The position numbers and the translations under genes are program-made. A model generated the notes under the pieces. It made no database searches and was not told the origin of the DNA. It saw only the letters and a program-made list of their open reading frames with translations. Shown here one piece after another: positions 15,872 through 24,724 of a stretch of DNA of 64,000 nucleotides (its first letter is position 1; every line of letters starts with the position of its first letter). Origin of the DNA: CAYVQF01 sp964454015 (lineage in GTDB: Bacteria; Myxococcota_A; Bradymonadia; UBA4248); NCBI GenBank assembly GCA_964454015.1, contig CAYVQF010000026.1, positions 6,676 through 70,675 of the forward strand, given 5' to 3'.

Positions 15872-16089
15872 TGGCGGCGCTCGACCGCCTGGTGGGCTGA
15901 GGCTGCTTGGGGAGGGACAGCGCGCCACTGGGTGAGGAGAAGATGTGCAGGGGAGGAGGCGCCCTGAAGGCTGCCCACGCGGGTTTGCGCCAGATGGGTG
16001 GGCAAGGCTAGACTAGGCGAGTTCACCTGAAGGCGCCCGGGCGGCGTCGGGGTATTGGGTTCTTGGTTTTCCACGCAAGGGTAGAGCGC

Positions 16090-17499
16090 ATGCGCACTTC
16101 AAGCTTCTCGCCTCGCCGTTTCTTCTTTCTCCTCATCGCTGTCATGCTGGCGTTCTGTGCTTGTGGTGGTGGCGATGATGCCGCCACTGAGGGCGATAAG
16201 TCCGAGAGCCCGAAGGGCCCGAAAGACAGCCGCATGACCCTGTGGCCGCCGACGTTGCCGAGCCCGGCGGAGGGAGAGATCGTGCTGGGCGCGGCGGGCC
16301 AAGTGCGGTACACGCCGGTGTATAAGGATCCCGTGCTGGAGTCGCTGCGTGCCGAGAACGAAGCGGTGCGTCGCGCTGCGGCAGCGGCGGGTGCAGAGGT
16401 GCGCAAGCGCCAACAAGAGATGGCTGCTGCGACCAAGGCGGCGCGGCGTGAGTTGGTGGCCTCTCTGGCGCCGGGCGAGTACCCGGCCTCGCCGGAGCAG
16501 TTCACGCGCTTGCCCCACCAGCCGCCGACAGCCCAGTACTTGAGCGGCACGTGCTGGGCCTTTGCGGCGGTTTCTTTGCTGGAATCTGAGGCGATGCGGC
16601 TCAAAGGGGTCGACGTGAAGCTCTCGGAGATCTACCCGGTCTATTATGAGTATTTGGCCAAAGCCGAGGGCTATATCGCCGAACGGGGTGAGCTTCACTG
16701 GGGTGAAGGCTCGCAAGACAACGCGGTCTTTCGCGCCATCGCGGCTTTTGGTTTGGTGCCAGAGTCGGCCTACAGTGGCAGCCGTCGCTTCGATCAACGA
16801 CACAATCACGGCCTTCTTTTCGAAGACCTGACGTCCATTCTCCAGCTCGCCAAGCGCGACGACATGCGCGACCCCAACTTCCACCTCGATCTCGTGCGGG
16901 TGGTCCTCAACCGCCACTTGGGCGCCCCGCCTGAGACCTTCGCCTGGGGCGACGTGACCTATACGCCACAGGCCTTCATGAGCGAGGTGCTCGGCATCGA
17001 TCCCAGCGCTTACGTGGACTTCATCTCGACGGCGGCCCAGCCCTTTTACAAGAAGGGGGTCTACGACGTGCCAGACAACTGGTGGCGCGACGCCAATTAC
17101 CACAACTTGCCGCTCGATGAGTTCATGGGTGCTTTCAAGCGGGCCATCGAGCGCGGTTTCACCGTCACCATCGCGATTGATACCTCGGAGCCGGGCCGTG
17201 ACGCCGAGAACGACGTCATGTTCATTCCCGACTTCGATATCCCGCCCAACCGTATCGATCAGGTGGCGCGCGAGATGCGGTTGGCCAATGGCAGCACCAC
17301 GGACGATCACGGGGTGCACGTGGTGGGGACGACCCATCACCAAGGGCACATGTGGTATTTGGCCAAAGACTCGGGACGTTCGGCGCGTCGGGGCAGGCAC
17401 GCCGGTTACTACTTCATCCGCGAGGACTACCTGCGGCTGAAGATGCTGGCCTTTTCGGTGCACCGCGACGCTGTGCCCGAGTTTCTGACCCATTTCTGA
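16090..17499 (+). CDS. C1-type (papain/bleomycin hydrolase-like) peptidase lipoprotein
   Basis: 469 residues starting at 16090, with a signal peptide and lipobox FCAC followed by a Gly/Asp spacer, so probably anchored in the cell envelope. The peptidase core has QYLSGTCWAFAAVSLLE with the nucleophile Cys155, and a late His in DDHGVHVVG (His410). At the place where C1 enzymes have the third residue in an N-S-W-G-type motif, this protein reads WYLAKDSG, so Asp replaces the usual Asn. The insertions between Cys and His resemble the bleomycin-hydrolase branch. Substrate unknown; it is flanked by unrelated genes. Confidence 0.7.
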   Translation: MRTSSFSPRRFFFLLIAVMLAFCACGGGDDAATEGDKSESPKGPKDSRMTLWPPTLPSPAEGEIVLGAAGQVRYTPVYKDPVLESLRAENEAVRRAAAAAGAEVRKRQQEMAAATKAARRELVASLAPGEYPASPEQFTRLPHQPPTAQYLSGTCWAFAAVSLLESEAMRLKGVDVKLSEIYPVYYEYLAKAEGYIAERGELHWGEGSQDNAVFRAIAAFGLVPESAYSGSRRFDQRHNHGLLFEDLTSILQLAKRDDMRDPNFHLDLVRVVLNRHLGAPPETFAWGDVTYTPQAFMSEVLGIDPSAYVDFISTAAQPFYKKGVYDVPDNWWRDANYHNLPLDEFMGAFKRAIERGFTVTIAIDTSEPGRDAENDVMFIPDFDIPPNRIDQVAREMRLANGSTTDDHGVHVVGTTHHQGHMWYLAKDSGRSARRGRHAGYYFIREDYLRLKMLAFSVHRDAVPEFLTHF

Positions 17500-17563
17500 T
17501 GTTGGCGCGTCTCAGCCGCAGCCACAACGTCGGCCCAGCCAAGGTCGCTGCGCAGGATCTGTC

Positions 17564-20146
17564 ATGAGCTCCGTGATTCGCATCCACCAGCCGCATCTCT
17601 TTCTTTTGGGCGATGTCCATGGGCGGGGTGAGGAGGTGGCGCAGTTGCTCGCAGCGCGCGGTTTGAGTGCAGGGTCGCTCTGGTGTGGGAGCCCGGAGCA
17701 GGCCTTGGTGCAGGTGGGGGACCTCATCGATTTCGCGGCGTTTCCCGCCGTGGACGCCGAGGAGAAGCTGGGCCCGCTGCTCCAGTTGGCGGCAGACCGC
17801 CACTTGGGTGAGTCGGACTTGCTGCTGCCGGGGTTGGCGGGTGACAGTGAATATGGTCTGCGTGACCTTCTGGCAGGACGGGTCGCTTTTTCTCAGGCCT
17901 TGCAACAGCAAGAGAGGGTTGCCCTCTACGGTGCGTTGCAGTCTCTGGCCACGCTGCGCCTTTTTCGGCGTTGGGATACGGCGGCGGTGGCCTCCTCGGA
18001 CAGGGGTCGCGTTTGCTGCCTGCTGGGCAACCACGATTTGGACTTGCTGCGCGGTCGCTTTCTCTACGCGCGCAGGCAGAAGTGCTTTCTCATGGCTCTC
18101 TGTGGCGTGCCGCTGCGCGAGGTGCTTCGACACGCCGCCCACGGCCTGCCTTGTGCCGAGTGGGTGCATAGCTCGCCGGAGCTAGAGTGGTTGCACGCCT
18201 TGCCCATGGTGGCCATCGCCGGGTCGACGCTGTTGGTGCATGGTGGCCCACCGCGGGCGTGGGTGGCGAGCATGGAGGTTCTGGGGATAGATGGCCCCGA
18301 TGGGTTGGCTTCTTACCTCGACGCAGCGCGGGCCGAGGGTTTTGAACACCCGGCCTTTGCCGAGGGGCTCTCTCTCTTCTCGCCCGATGCGCCTGACGAC
18401 GACTGGCTCCGCCTGCCTGCCCCTGCGGCGCGCTTCCTGGAGCGGATGGGGGTAGCGCAGATGGCCGTTGGGCACTCGCCTTTTCTCCATTTCCCCAAAG
18501 GGCGTTGGCAGGATCTGAACCAGGACGAGGTGCGTTTCAAGATCGACAGGCCGGCGCGGTTGGGGACCCAGGTCGAGATCATCAAGCTCGACACCAACCT
18601 CAAGCGCGCGGGTTTGTTGTGGCTGGTGGAGCGGCGGCCAAGCGCAGAGGGGAGCCAGAGCTGGTGGGCTTGGCGTCCAGAGGAGGAGGTGGCGCTGCCA
18701 CCTGCCGAGGTCGATGGTGCGGCGCAGGGGCTGAGCACGGAGGTGCAGCTCCCTGAAGAGGGCATGGATGGCGATGACTATATGGCGCTCTTGGGGGCCC
18801 TAGAGGCGCTGGAAGGGGAAGAGACGCAGGCCGTGCGGGACGCCCTGGAGGCCGACTTTGGTCGCTTTATCGCCGTGGGGGCGACCGATTTGTTGCCTCT
18901 GCTGGCGGCGGCGCGTTTGGCGCGCAAGAAGGGGCTCGCGGCGTTGGATGGGGTGGAGATGTTCCTGGCCGTTGCGGAGCAACGCTACGCGGCCATGTGG
19001 GCCGCCGTGGCGCGTGCGGATCGACCGCGGCGCGGGGTGCTGTTGCTGCCGGGGCTGGAGGCGTGCACCGTTCAGGGACGCTTATTGTTGGTGGCGGCGC
19101 GGGTGGCGCAGGACTACTGCCAGGGCGCTGGCGCGGCTGCGCTGGCGCGTGGTCCGGTGTTGACCGTGACCTGCCATCAGCGCGAGGGTGAGGCCTGGAT
19201 GAAGGCCAGCCTCTTTGGCCCAAAGCGTGCGCCCGAGGAGGCGCTACGCCCCATCGCGACGTGGCCCCCAGATCGCGAGAGCATGCAGGCGATGGCCTTG
19301 GCGTTGGGCGAGGGTTGCGCCGAGGTGGAAGGTTGGAGTGTGGTCGAGGGGCTGGAGTCGGTCGAGGCGGGGGTGGGCGCGGCTTTGCGTCAGGCCGGGG
19401 CGCAGCGGCGGGAAGGCGCGCGCTGGGAGCGAGAGGCTGTCGAGAAGCTGGGGCCGACGGCGCGGGTGCGGCTGGGGCCGGCGGTGGAGGCGGCGGCGGT
19501 GTTGGGTCGTTTGGCGCGGTGGGCGGAAGCCAACGGCCTGGGTGATGCCGTGGGTTCAGGCGGGTTGCGCCAGGCGGCGACGGTGAGCGGTGCCGTCATG
19601 GCGGACCGATACATCGTGGAGGCTTGTGCGGGCACCTTTTTAGTGTTGGATTTGCCCGACGGGGTCGTGGTTCCAGCCAACACGGCTTTCGTCGCCCCCG
19701 AGGCTCGCTTCACCGTGCAGGGGCGCGGTGGTGCGGTGTCACACGCCGCCTATCTGCTGAGCCACCTGCCGGACACGAGGGTGCGTCTGTACAGCGCGGT
19801 GACGGAGTCGGTCGCGGCGCTGTTGGCGACGCAGGAATTCGAGCGCCTGGGTCTGGCTGCGGTTCAGGGACCAGGGTGGCGGCGTGGGCGTTACCTTTTC
19901 ACGACGCCCTATCCCGACGTGTTGCGCTATTTTTACAACAAAGACCTGCGGTTGAGCTTTGCTGTGCCACGGGCCGCGTTGTCATCGGCGCTGCATGCGG
20001 GTCTGGTGAACATCAATCTCTTCTTATCGGACCAGGGCGAGGACTTGGCTGGCAGCCCCGCGCTCGGCGGTGCCGACGTCGGGCTCGAGGTCGTGGCCCT
20101 CGGGGCCGATGGGATCGCCTGGCTGTGGGAGCACCGGGAAGCCTAG
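17564..20146 (+). CDS. 860-aa protein with N-terminal calcineurin-like phosphoesterase domain
   Basis: The first about 330 residues form a PPP-type metallophosphoesterase: LLGDVHGRGEE (Asp17, His19), VQVGDLIDF, LLGNHDLDLL and LLVHGGPPRAW supply the metal ligands, with GHSPF near residue 305. Residues about 390-860 are Ala/Leu-rich with no domain I can name; the last 180 read like a compact alpha/beta fold (ACAGTFLVLDLPDGVVVPAN, RGRYLFTTPYPDVLRYFYNK). Typical stand-alone phosphoesterases of this class are 220-300 residues, so this is a long fusion. No signal peptide; cytoplasmic. It could act on a nucleotide or phosphoprotein. Confidence 0.7.
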   Translation: MSSVIRIHQPHLFLLGDVHGRGEEVAQLLAARGLSAGSLWCGSPEQALVQVGDLIDFAAFPAVDAEEKLGPLLQLAADRHLGESDLLLPGLAGDSEYGLRDLLAGRVAFSQALQQQERVALYGALQSLATLRLFRRWDTAAVASSDRGRVCCLLGNHDLDLLRGRFLYARRQKCFLMALCGVPLREVLRHAAHGLPCAEWVHSSPELEWLHALPMVAIAGSTLLVHGGPPRAWVASMEVLGIDGPDGLASYLDAARAEGFEHPAFAEGLSLFSPDAPDDDWLRLPAPAARFLERMGVAQMAVGHSPFLHFPKGRWQDLNQDEVRFKIDRPARLGTQVEIIKLDTNLKRAGLLWLVERRPSAEGSQSWWAWRPEEEVALPPAEVDGAAQGLSTEVQLPEEGMDGDDYMALLGALEALEGEETQAVRDALEADFGRFIAVGATDLLPLLAAARLARKKGLAALDGVEMFLAVAEQRYAAMWAAVARADRPRRGVLLLPGLEACTVQGRLLLVAARVAQDYCQGAGAAALARGPVLTVTCHQREGEAWMKASLFGPKRAPEEALRPIATWPPDRESMQAMALALGEGCAEVEGWSVVEGLESVEAGVGAALRQAGAQRREGARWEREAVEKLGPTARVRLGPAVEAAAVLGRLARWAEANGLGDAVGSGGLRQAATVSGAVMADRYIVEACAGTFLVLDLPDGVVVPANTAFVAPEARFTVQGRGGAVSHAAYLLSHLPDTRVRLYSAVTESVAALLATQEFERLGLAAVQGPGWRRGRYLFTTPYPDVLRYFYNKDLRLSFAVPRAALSSALHAGLVNINLFLSDQGEDLAGSPALGGADVGLEVVALGADGIAWLWEHREA

Positions 20147-20200
20147 CGGGGTGGCCGCGGCGGTGACCCTGTGACGGCTGCGCGGTGCGCTGGGCTCAGG

Positions 20201-23200
20201 TCATTGGGGGATGCCGCGCACGAAATCAGCCCAGGCGCGCTTGAGGTTCGCGCCGAGGTGCAGGGGGGGCACCCGGGCGGCGCTGGCACCTGCGGAGCGG
20301 GTGCGGAAGTTGCGGCGGACCTGATAGACGAAGGTGTCGAGGGTGGCCTGGTCTACGGGATCGCCCGTGAGGGCGAGGGTGAGGGCGTAGAGGCCGTGGC
20401 GCTCGGCGGTGTGAAAGAAGTGGGCTTCAGCGACTTTGCTTGGCATGCACTCCAGAGGGGCGACGCTGAGGACGCCGTCGAGCCCCCCCTGTTCCCACTC
20501 GTGAATGGCACCGCCCAGGGTCAAGGCGGCCTCGCCCTCGAGTTGAAAGCGCACGTAGGGGGCGGCGGCTTCGACGCTGTCTTGGGCGCGTGCCGCCGGC
20601 GGCCACAGTAGGGCTCGCGCCATGATCTGGGTGGTGCTGCGCTGGATGTGGGCTTGAACCTTGGCGGAGAACCAGGAACGCCAGCTATGGGGGATGCCGA
20701 CCTGGGTGTTGATGAACTCCTGGTAATCGAGCCACTCGTGGAAGGGAGCGAGGCGGACGCGGGTGCCTTCGGCCTGGAGGCGATCGATGACGAAGTCGTT
20801 CGAGAAGGGATCGCTGCGGACGTAGATCTCGCCGACGACCAGGACCGTCGGCAGCTCGCCGGGCTTGCGAATGGCGGCAAAGGCCTCGGCCGCGCGGCGC
20901 AAGAGGGGCCCACAGCCAAAGAGGTTGCCCGTGGCAACTTGGCTCAGGGCGTTGGTTACGCTCAGGTCGCCAGCGCCTGCAGAGGCCATACAGGCCTCGA
21001 GCTCGTCGACGAAAGCCTCGTAACAGCGCAGGGCGGCGCCGTCCTCTCGCTCGGCCGGTCGTACGTCATAGAGGGCGGCCAGGAGGAGATCTGCGGTCAT
21101 GATCCCGGCGAAGACCAGGACGGTGATGCCAGCGGGGATGCCTTCGAAGTAATCGTCATCTTTGGGGGACCAAATTTGGACGCGCTCCTCGAGGCCGAGG
21201 CGCTCGATGGTGAGCTTGTGGATTTGATTGTAGACGCCGAAGCGGCAGGGCCCGCGGGCGCCGGGCATGAGGAAGGCGAAGCGTCGCTGGGGATCGGGCT
21301 CATTGTTGATCTTGTCGAGGAGGGAGCCCAAGGTGAGGCAGAGGGGGACGCACTCCTTGCCCGAGGTGTGGCGCCGGCCGATTTCGAGGGCGTTGCGGTC
21401 TGGGAGGGGCAGGGCTTCTGCTGAGATGCCGAAGCCTCGCAAGGCCGCCGCCAGCGCCGCCGCCCCTGGGCCGAGGCGGGGGATGAGGAGGTGGCGTTGG
21501 GTGCGGCGGACGTCATCGAGTTGCAGTTTTTTGGCTTCGAGGGCACTCAATGAGGTGAGGGACTCTTGTTGCTCCCGTGGTGGCGTGGCGAGGTCTTCCC
21601 GCAAGCAGTGGAGGAAGGCTTCGACCCGGGTCCGGGTCCCGGCGTCGCCCGAGTGGCCGTCGGTCTCGATGACGGCGTAGGGCTTGCCCTCCATGGCGTA
21701 GGCGTAGAGGTGGAGGGTGAAGGAGTCGGGTCCGCAGGCGTAGTTGCTGCACCACATGGAGTAGACGCCTGGGGTGCGCCTGATCTGGTGGGCGGCGCGC
21801 AAGTTGCGCTGGCCGTAGCCCCAATACATGTCATCGAAGAGGGGGACGTCATCGTCGACGGGATAGCAGTCGACGGGGATGGCGACGGCGCCTTGTTCGC
21901 GCAGGATGGTGGGGACGTTGGAGTTGAGGATTTGATTGTAGATGGTGTAGGTGCGTCCCAGGACCACCACGGGGATGAGCTGGTCTTTTTTGCAGGCTTC
22001 GAGGGCGCGCCGGCCGGCGGCGCGGCTCTCTTCTTCAAAGGCGTGCTGGGCCAAGAGGGCGAGATCGAAGGCGGCACCAAAGTCCGCCTGGGGCACGCCG
22101 AGCTCGTGGGCCATGTCCCACATGGTGGCGCGAAAGCGATCGCTGCTATAGGCGCCGGGCTGGAAATCGATGACCGGTGAGAGGAGCCGCTGCGCTGCTT
22201 GGCCGCGGGCGGCGAGATCCCAGCGGTTGAGGTCCGCGGCGCCTTGGACCATGGGGCAGAGGACCGAGCGGCCTTCGCCGCGGACCGCTGGGGTGGAGAG
22301 CAGCATGGGGACGAAAATGACGTCGGCGCCGGACTCGACCATGGTCGAGACGACGCCGTGGAAGAGCTGCATGGGGGCGCAGAAGGGGATGTTGGCCTCT
22401 TCGATGCCGCGCTTGAGGATCTTCTGGTCGGCGCCATGGGTGACCTCGACCTGATAGCCGAGGTGGGCAAAGAAGGTGGCAAAGAGGGGGACCAAGCCCT
22501 TGAGCATGAACTCATCGCTCATGGCGAGACGGCGGCCGTTGGTGCCAGGCGGGAGCTGCCCGAGGAGGTTCGCGAGCCAGGCCGCTTGTTCGCGGAAGGG
22601 GTCGGGGGTGAGATCGGGGAGCTTGCGCCGCCCGGTACCGCGGTCGTAGAGCGAGCACCCGCCGCCCCAAGTGAAGCGCCCCTCTTGGCCGACGACGCGG
22701 GTGACGATGCGCTCGATGCGACACTTGTTGCCGGCGCCGCCGCAGCCTTTGGTCGATTTGCAGATGAAGTGATCCCGGCGGATGACCTCGGCGCTGAGGA
22801 AGTCGTTGAGATCGAGTCCGGCGTGACCTTCGACGCTGCGTTCGCGCCGGGTGAGGCGGGCGATGCCGAGGGCGCCAATGGTTCCGGGATGCGGGGGGAC
22901 GATGACCTCGGCCCCGGTGCGGCGGGCGACGGCGGCCGCGAGGGCGTCGGCGGCGAAGGGCATTCCCTGGCAGAAGATGACCTTGCCGACGCTGCGGTTG
23001 CCCTTGACGCGGTTGAGGTAGTTCTGCACCACGGCGTCATAGATGCCGGCGATGATGCTGTCGCGCGGCAGGTTGGCGGCGACGGCTTCGTCGATGATCT
23101 CCGCCATGAAGACGGAGCAGTGTTGTCCCAAGGAGACGGCATCGGCGGCGGCGAGGGCCAGCTCGCCGAGCTGGACCACATCGCGGACACCGGCGAAGCG

Positions 23201-24568
23201 TCGGCCTTGCTCTTCGATGAAGGAGCCCGTGCCGGCGCTGCAGGCCTCATTCATGGCGGCGTCGACGACGCGGCCGTCGTCGAGGCGGATGTACTTGGCA
23301 TCTTGACCGCCGATTTCGAAGATGGTGTCGACGCGGGGATCGTAGTGGGTGGCGCCTTCGGCGTGGGCGGCGATCTCGTTGAGGACGAAGACGCGCTCTG
23401 CGCCGTAGCAGGCCATGAGGAGAGAGCCTGCGATTTCGCGGCCCGATCCAGTGGCGCCGACGGCCAGGACGGGGAAGCGGCCCCAAGGGGAGTCGAGGAA
23501 GTCGCGGGTGAGGGCTTGGGCCGCGCCCACGGGATCGCCGTTGGTTGGGCGATAGGCGTGCCACAGCATTTGCCCGTCGTGGCCATGGAGGAGCACGGCT
23601 TTGGCGCCCGTGGATCCCAGATCATAGCCGAGAATGGCGGGCGCCGGGGTCAGGGCGGTGGGATCGGGTAGGGGTGGGGCGCTGAGGCGGTGGACCCGGG
23701 CGCGGGCGGTGGCTGGCGCTGGCAAGCGCTCGAGTTTTTGGTGTACCGCGGCGCCAAAGAGCAGGTTCAGGGGGGGCAAGTGGGTGCTGGTGCCATCGCT
23801 GCTGGCGAGGAGGGCGCAGCCCAAGGCGTCGACATAGCGCGCTTCTTCAGGGTCGAGCTCGAGGATGTCCATGCCGTGGCGTGCGGCGAAGGTGGCGAAG
23901 TGACGCCGGATGCGCTCGGAGCGGGCGACGCCGCCGAGCAAGGCCAGGCGTCGTGGGCTGAGGGCGGGCTTGACCAAGACCTGGACGTTCTCTGCCACGG
24001 CGTCATAGAGGCCTGCCAAGATGCGGGCGTGGGAGGTGCCATGGTTGGCCAGGTGGGTCATGTCGGTTTTGAGGATGACTGGGCAACGCCCCGAGAGCGG
24101 GGCCGGGTCGGAGACGTCCAGGCAGAGGGCGCTGGCGGCTTCGATGTCGAGGTTGAAGCGTTCGACGAGCTGCCGCAAGAAGTTGCCCGTGCCTTGGGAG
24201 CAGCGATTGTTCTCGCGGAAGACTTCGAGATCGCCGCCGCGCAGCTCCAGGACCGAGAAGCCGTGGCTGCCGATGGCGACGAGGGTGGCAGGGTCGTCGT
24301 CCTGGACGAAGCGGAAGCCCGTGGCCCGGGCCTGTTTTTCTGGGACGCGGGGCAGGCGCAGCACCCGGCTCAGGCGCCCAGTGACGGCGGCGTCGGTGAT
24401 GGAGGGCCAATCCCAGAGGGCAAGCAGTTCTGCCAGGGCGGGCTCAGGGGCCTTGTGGTGTTCGAGCAAGGCGCGGCGGGTCCAGGTGGCTTGCCCGTCG
24501 CGGTGGGTGATTTCAACGGCCTTGATCGTCTCGGCGCCGACGTCGATACCAATGGTGCGCGCACTCAT
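20201..24568 (-). CDS. tandem BadF/BcrA-type ATPase fused to dehydratase-like region (2-hydroxyacyl-CoA dehydratase activase family)
   Basis: 1455 residues from the ATG at 24568, which has AAGGA just upstream. Two activase-type ASKHA domains are in series: domain 1 (GIDVGAETIKAV) with Cys123 in NRCSQGTGNF and Cys162 in GRCPVILKTD; domain 2 (GYDLGSTGAKAVLL, about residue 313) with Cys443 in NEACSAGTGSF and Cys484 in GQHCSVFMAE. These pairs match the 4Fe-4S ligands of HgdC-like activators. A four-Cys cluster (603, 609, 616, 638) follows, then a long DUF2229/HgdB-like region. The family uses ATP to drive low-potential electron transfer, in anaerobes usually for dehydration of 2-hydroxyacyl-CoA or benzoyl-CoA reduction. 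Its true substrate here is unknown. Confidence 0.8.
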   Translation of the reverse strand: MSARTIGIDVGAETIKAVEITHRDGQATWTRRALLEHHKAPEPALAELLALWDWPSITDAAVTGRLSRVLRLPRVPEKQARATGFRFVQDDDPATLVAIGSHGFSVLELRGGDLEVFRENNRCSQGTGNFLRQLVERFNLDIEAASALCLDVSDPAPLSGRCPVILKTDMTHLANHGTSHARILAGLYDAVAENVQVLVKPALSPRRLALLGGVARSERIRRHFATFAARHGMDILELDPEEARYVDALGCALLASSDGTSTHLPPLNLLFGAAVHQKLERLPAPATARARVHRLSAPPLPDPTALTPAPAILGYDLGSTGAKAVLLHGHDGQMLWHAYRPTNGDPVGAAQALTRDFLDSPWGRFPVLAVGATGSGREIAGSLLMACYGAERVFVLNEIAAHAEGATHYDPRVDTIFEIGGQDAKYIRLDDGRVVDAAMNEACSAGTGSFIEEQGRRFAGVRDVVQLGELALAAADAVSLGQHCSVFMAEIIDEAVAANLPRDSIIAGIYDAVVQNYLNRVKGNRSVGKVIFCQGMPFAADALAAAVARRTGAEVIVPPHPGTIGALGIARLTRRERSVEGHAGLDLNDFLSAEVIRRDHFICKSTKGCGGAGNKCRIERIVTRVVGQEGRFTWGGGCSLYDRGTGRRKLPDLTPDPFREQAAWLANLLGQLPPGTNGRRLAMSDEFMLKGLVPLFATFFAHLGYQVEVTHGADQKILKRGIEEANIPFCAPMQLFHGVVSTMVESGADVIFVPMLLSTPAVRGEGRSVLCPMVQGAADLNRWDLAARGQAAQRLLSPVIDFQPGAYSSDRFRATMWDMAHELGVPQADFGAAFDLALLAQHAFEEESRAAGRRALEACKKDQLIPVVVLGRTYTIYNQILNSNVPTILREQGAVAIPVDCYPVDDDVPLFDDMYWGYGQRNLRAAHQIRRTPGVYSMWCSNYACGPDSFTLHLYAYAMEGKPYAVIETDGHSGDAGTRTRVEAFLHCLREDLATPPREQQESLTSLSALEAKKLQLDDVRRTQRHLLIPRLGPGAAALAAALRGFGISAEALPLPDRNALEIGRRHTSGKECVPLCLTLGSLLDKINNEPDPQRRFAFLMPGARGPCRFGVYNQIHKLTIERLGLEERVQIWSPKDDDYFEGIPAGITVLVFAGIMTADLLLAALYDVRPAEREDGAALRCYEAFVDELEACMASAGAGDLSVTNALSQVATGNLFGCGPLLRRAAEAFAAIRKPGELPTVLVVGEIYVRSDPFSNDFVIDRLQAEGTRVRLAPFHEWLDYQEFINTQVGIPHSWRSWFSAKVQAHIQRSTTQIMARALLWPPAARAQDSVEAAAPYVRFQLEGEAALTLGGAIHEWEQGGLDGVLSVAPLECMPSKVAEAHFFHTAERHGLYALTLALTGDPVDQATLDTFVYQVRRNFRTRSAGASAARVPPLHLGANLKRAWADFVRGIPQ

Positions 24569-24634
24569 GCCAATCCTTGTCATGCATAGGGTCGCGGTGA
24601 ATTGCGAAGAGGGGCGACCCGAAAACAGGGGGGC

Positions 24635-24640
24635 ATTGTA
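24635..24640 (-). promoter_or_regulatory. possible -10 box (TACAAT) upstream of the giant activase gene
   Basis: On the reverse strand the sequence reads GTACAATG about 67 bases before the start at 24568, in an A/T-rich patch unlike the GC-rich surroundings. No good -35 box is found at the expected spacing, so this is only a candidate. Confidence 0.25.
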
Positions 24641-24724
24641 CGAAACTTTTCTGTTTGAGCTAGCTTCAGCGCCCGGAATTTCCCAGGGCGCGCTTGAGAG
24701 GCGGCGCGACGAAGGGGCGCGCGC

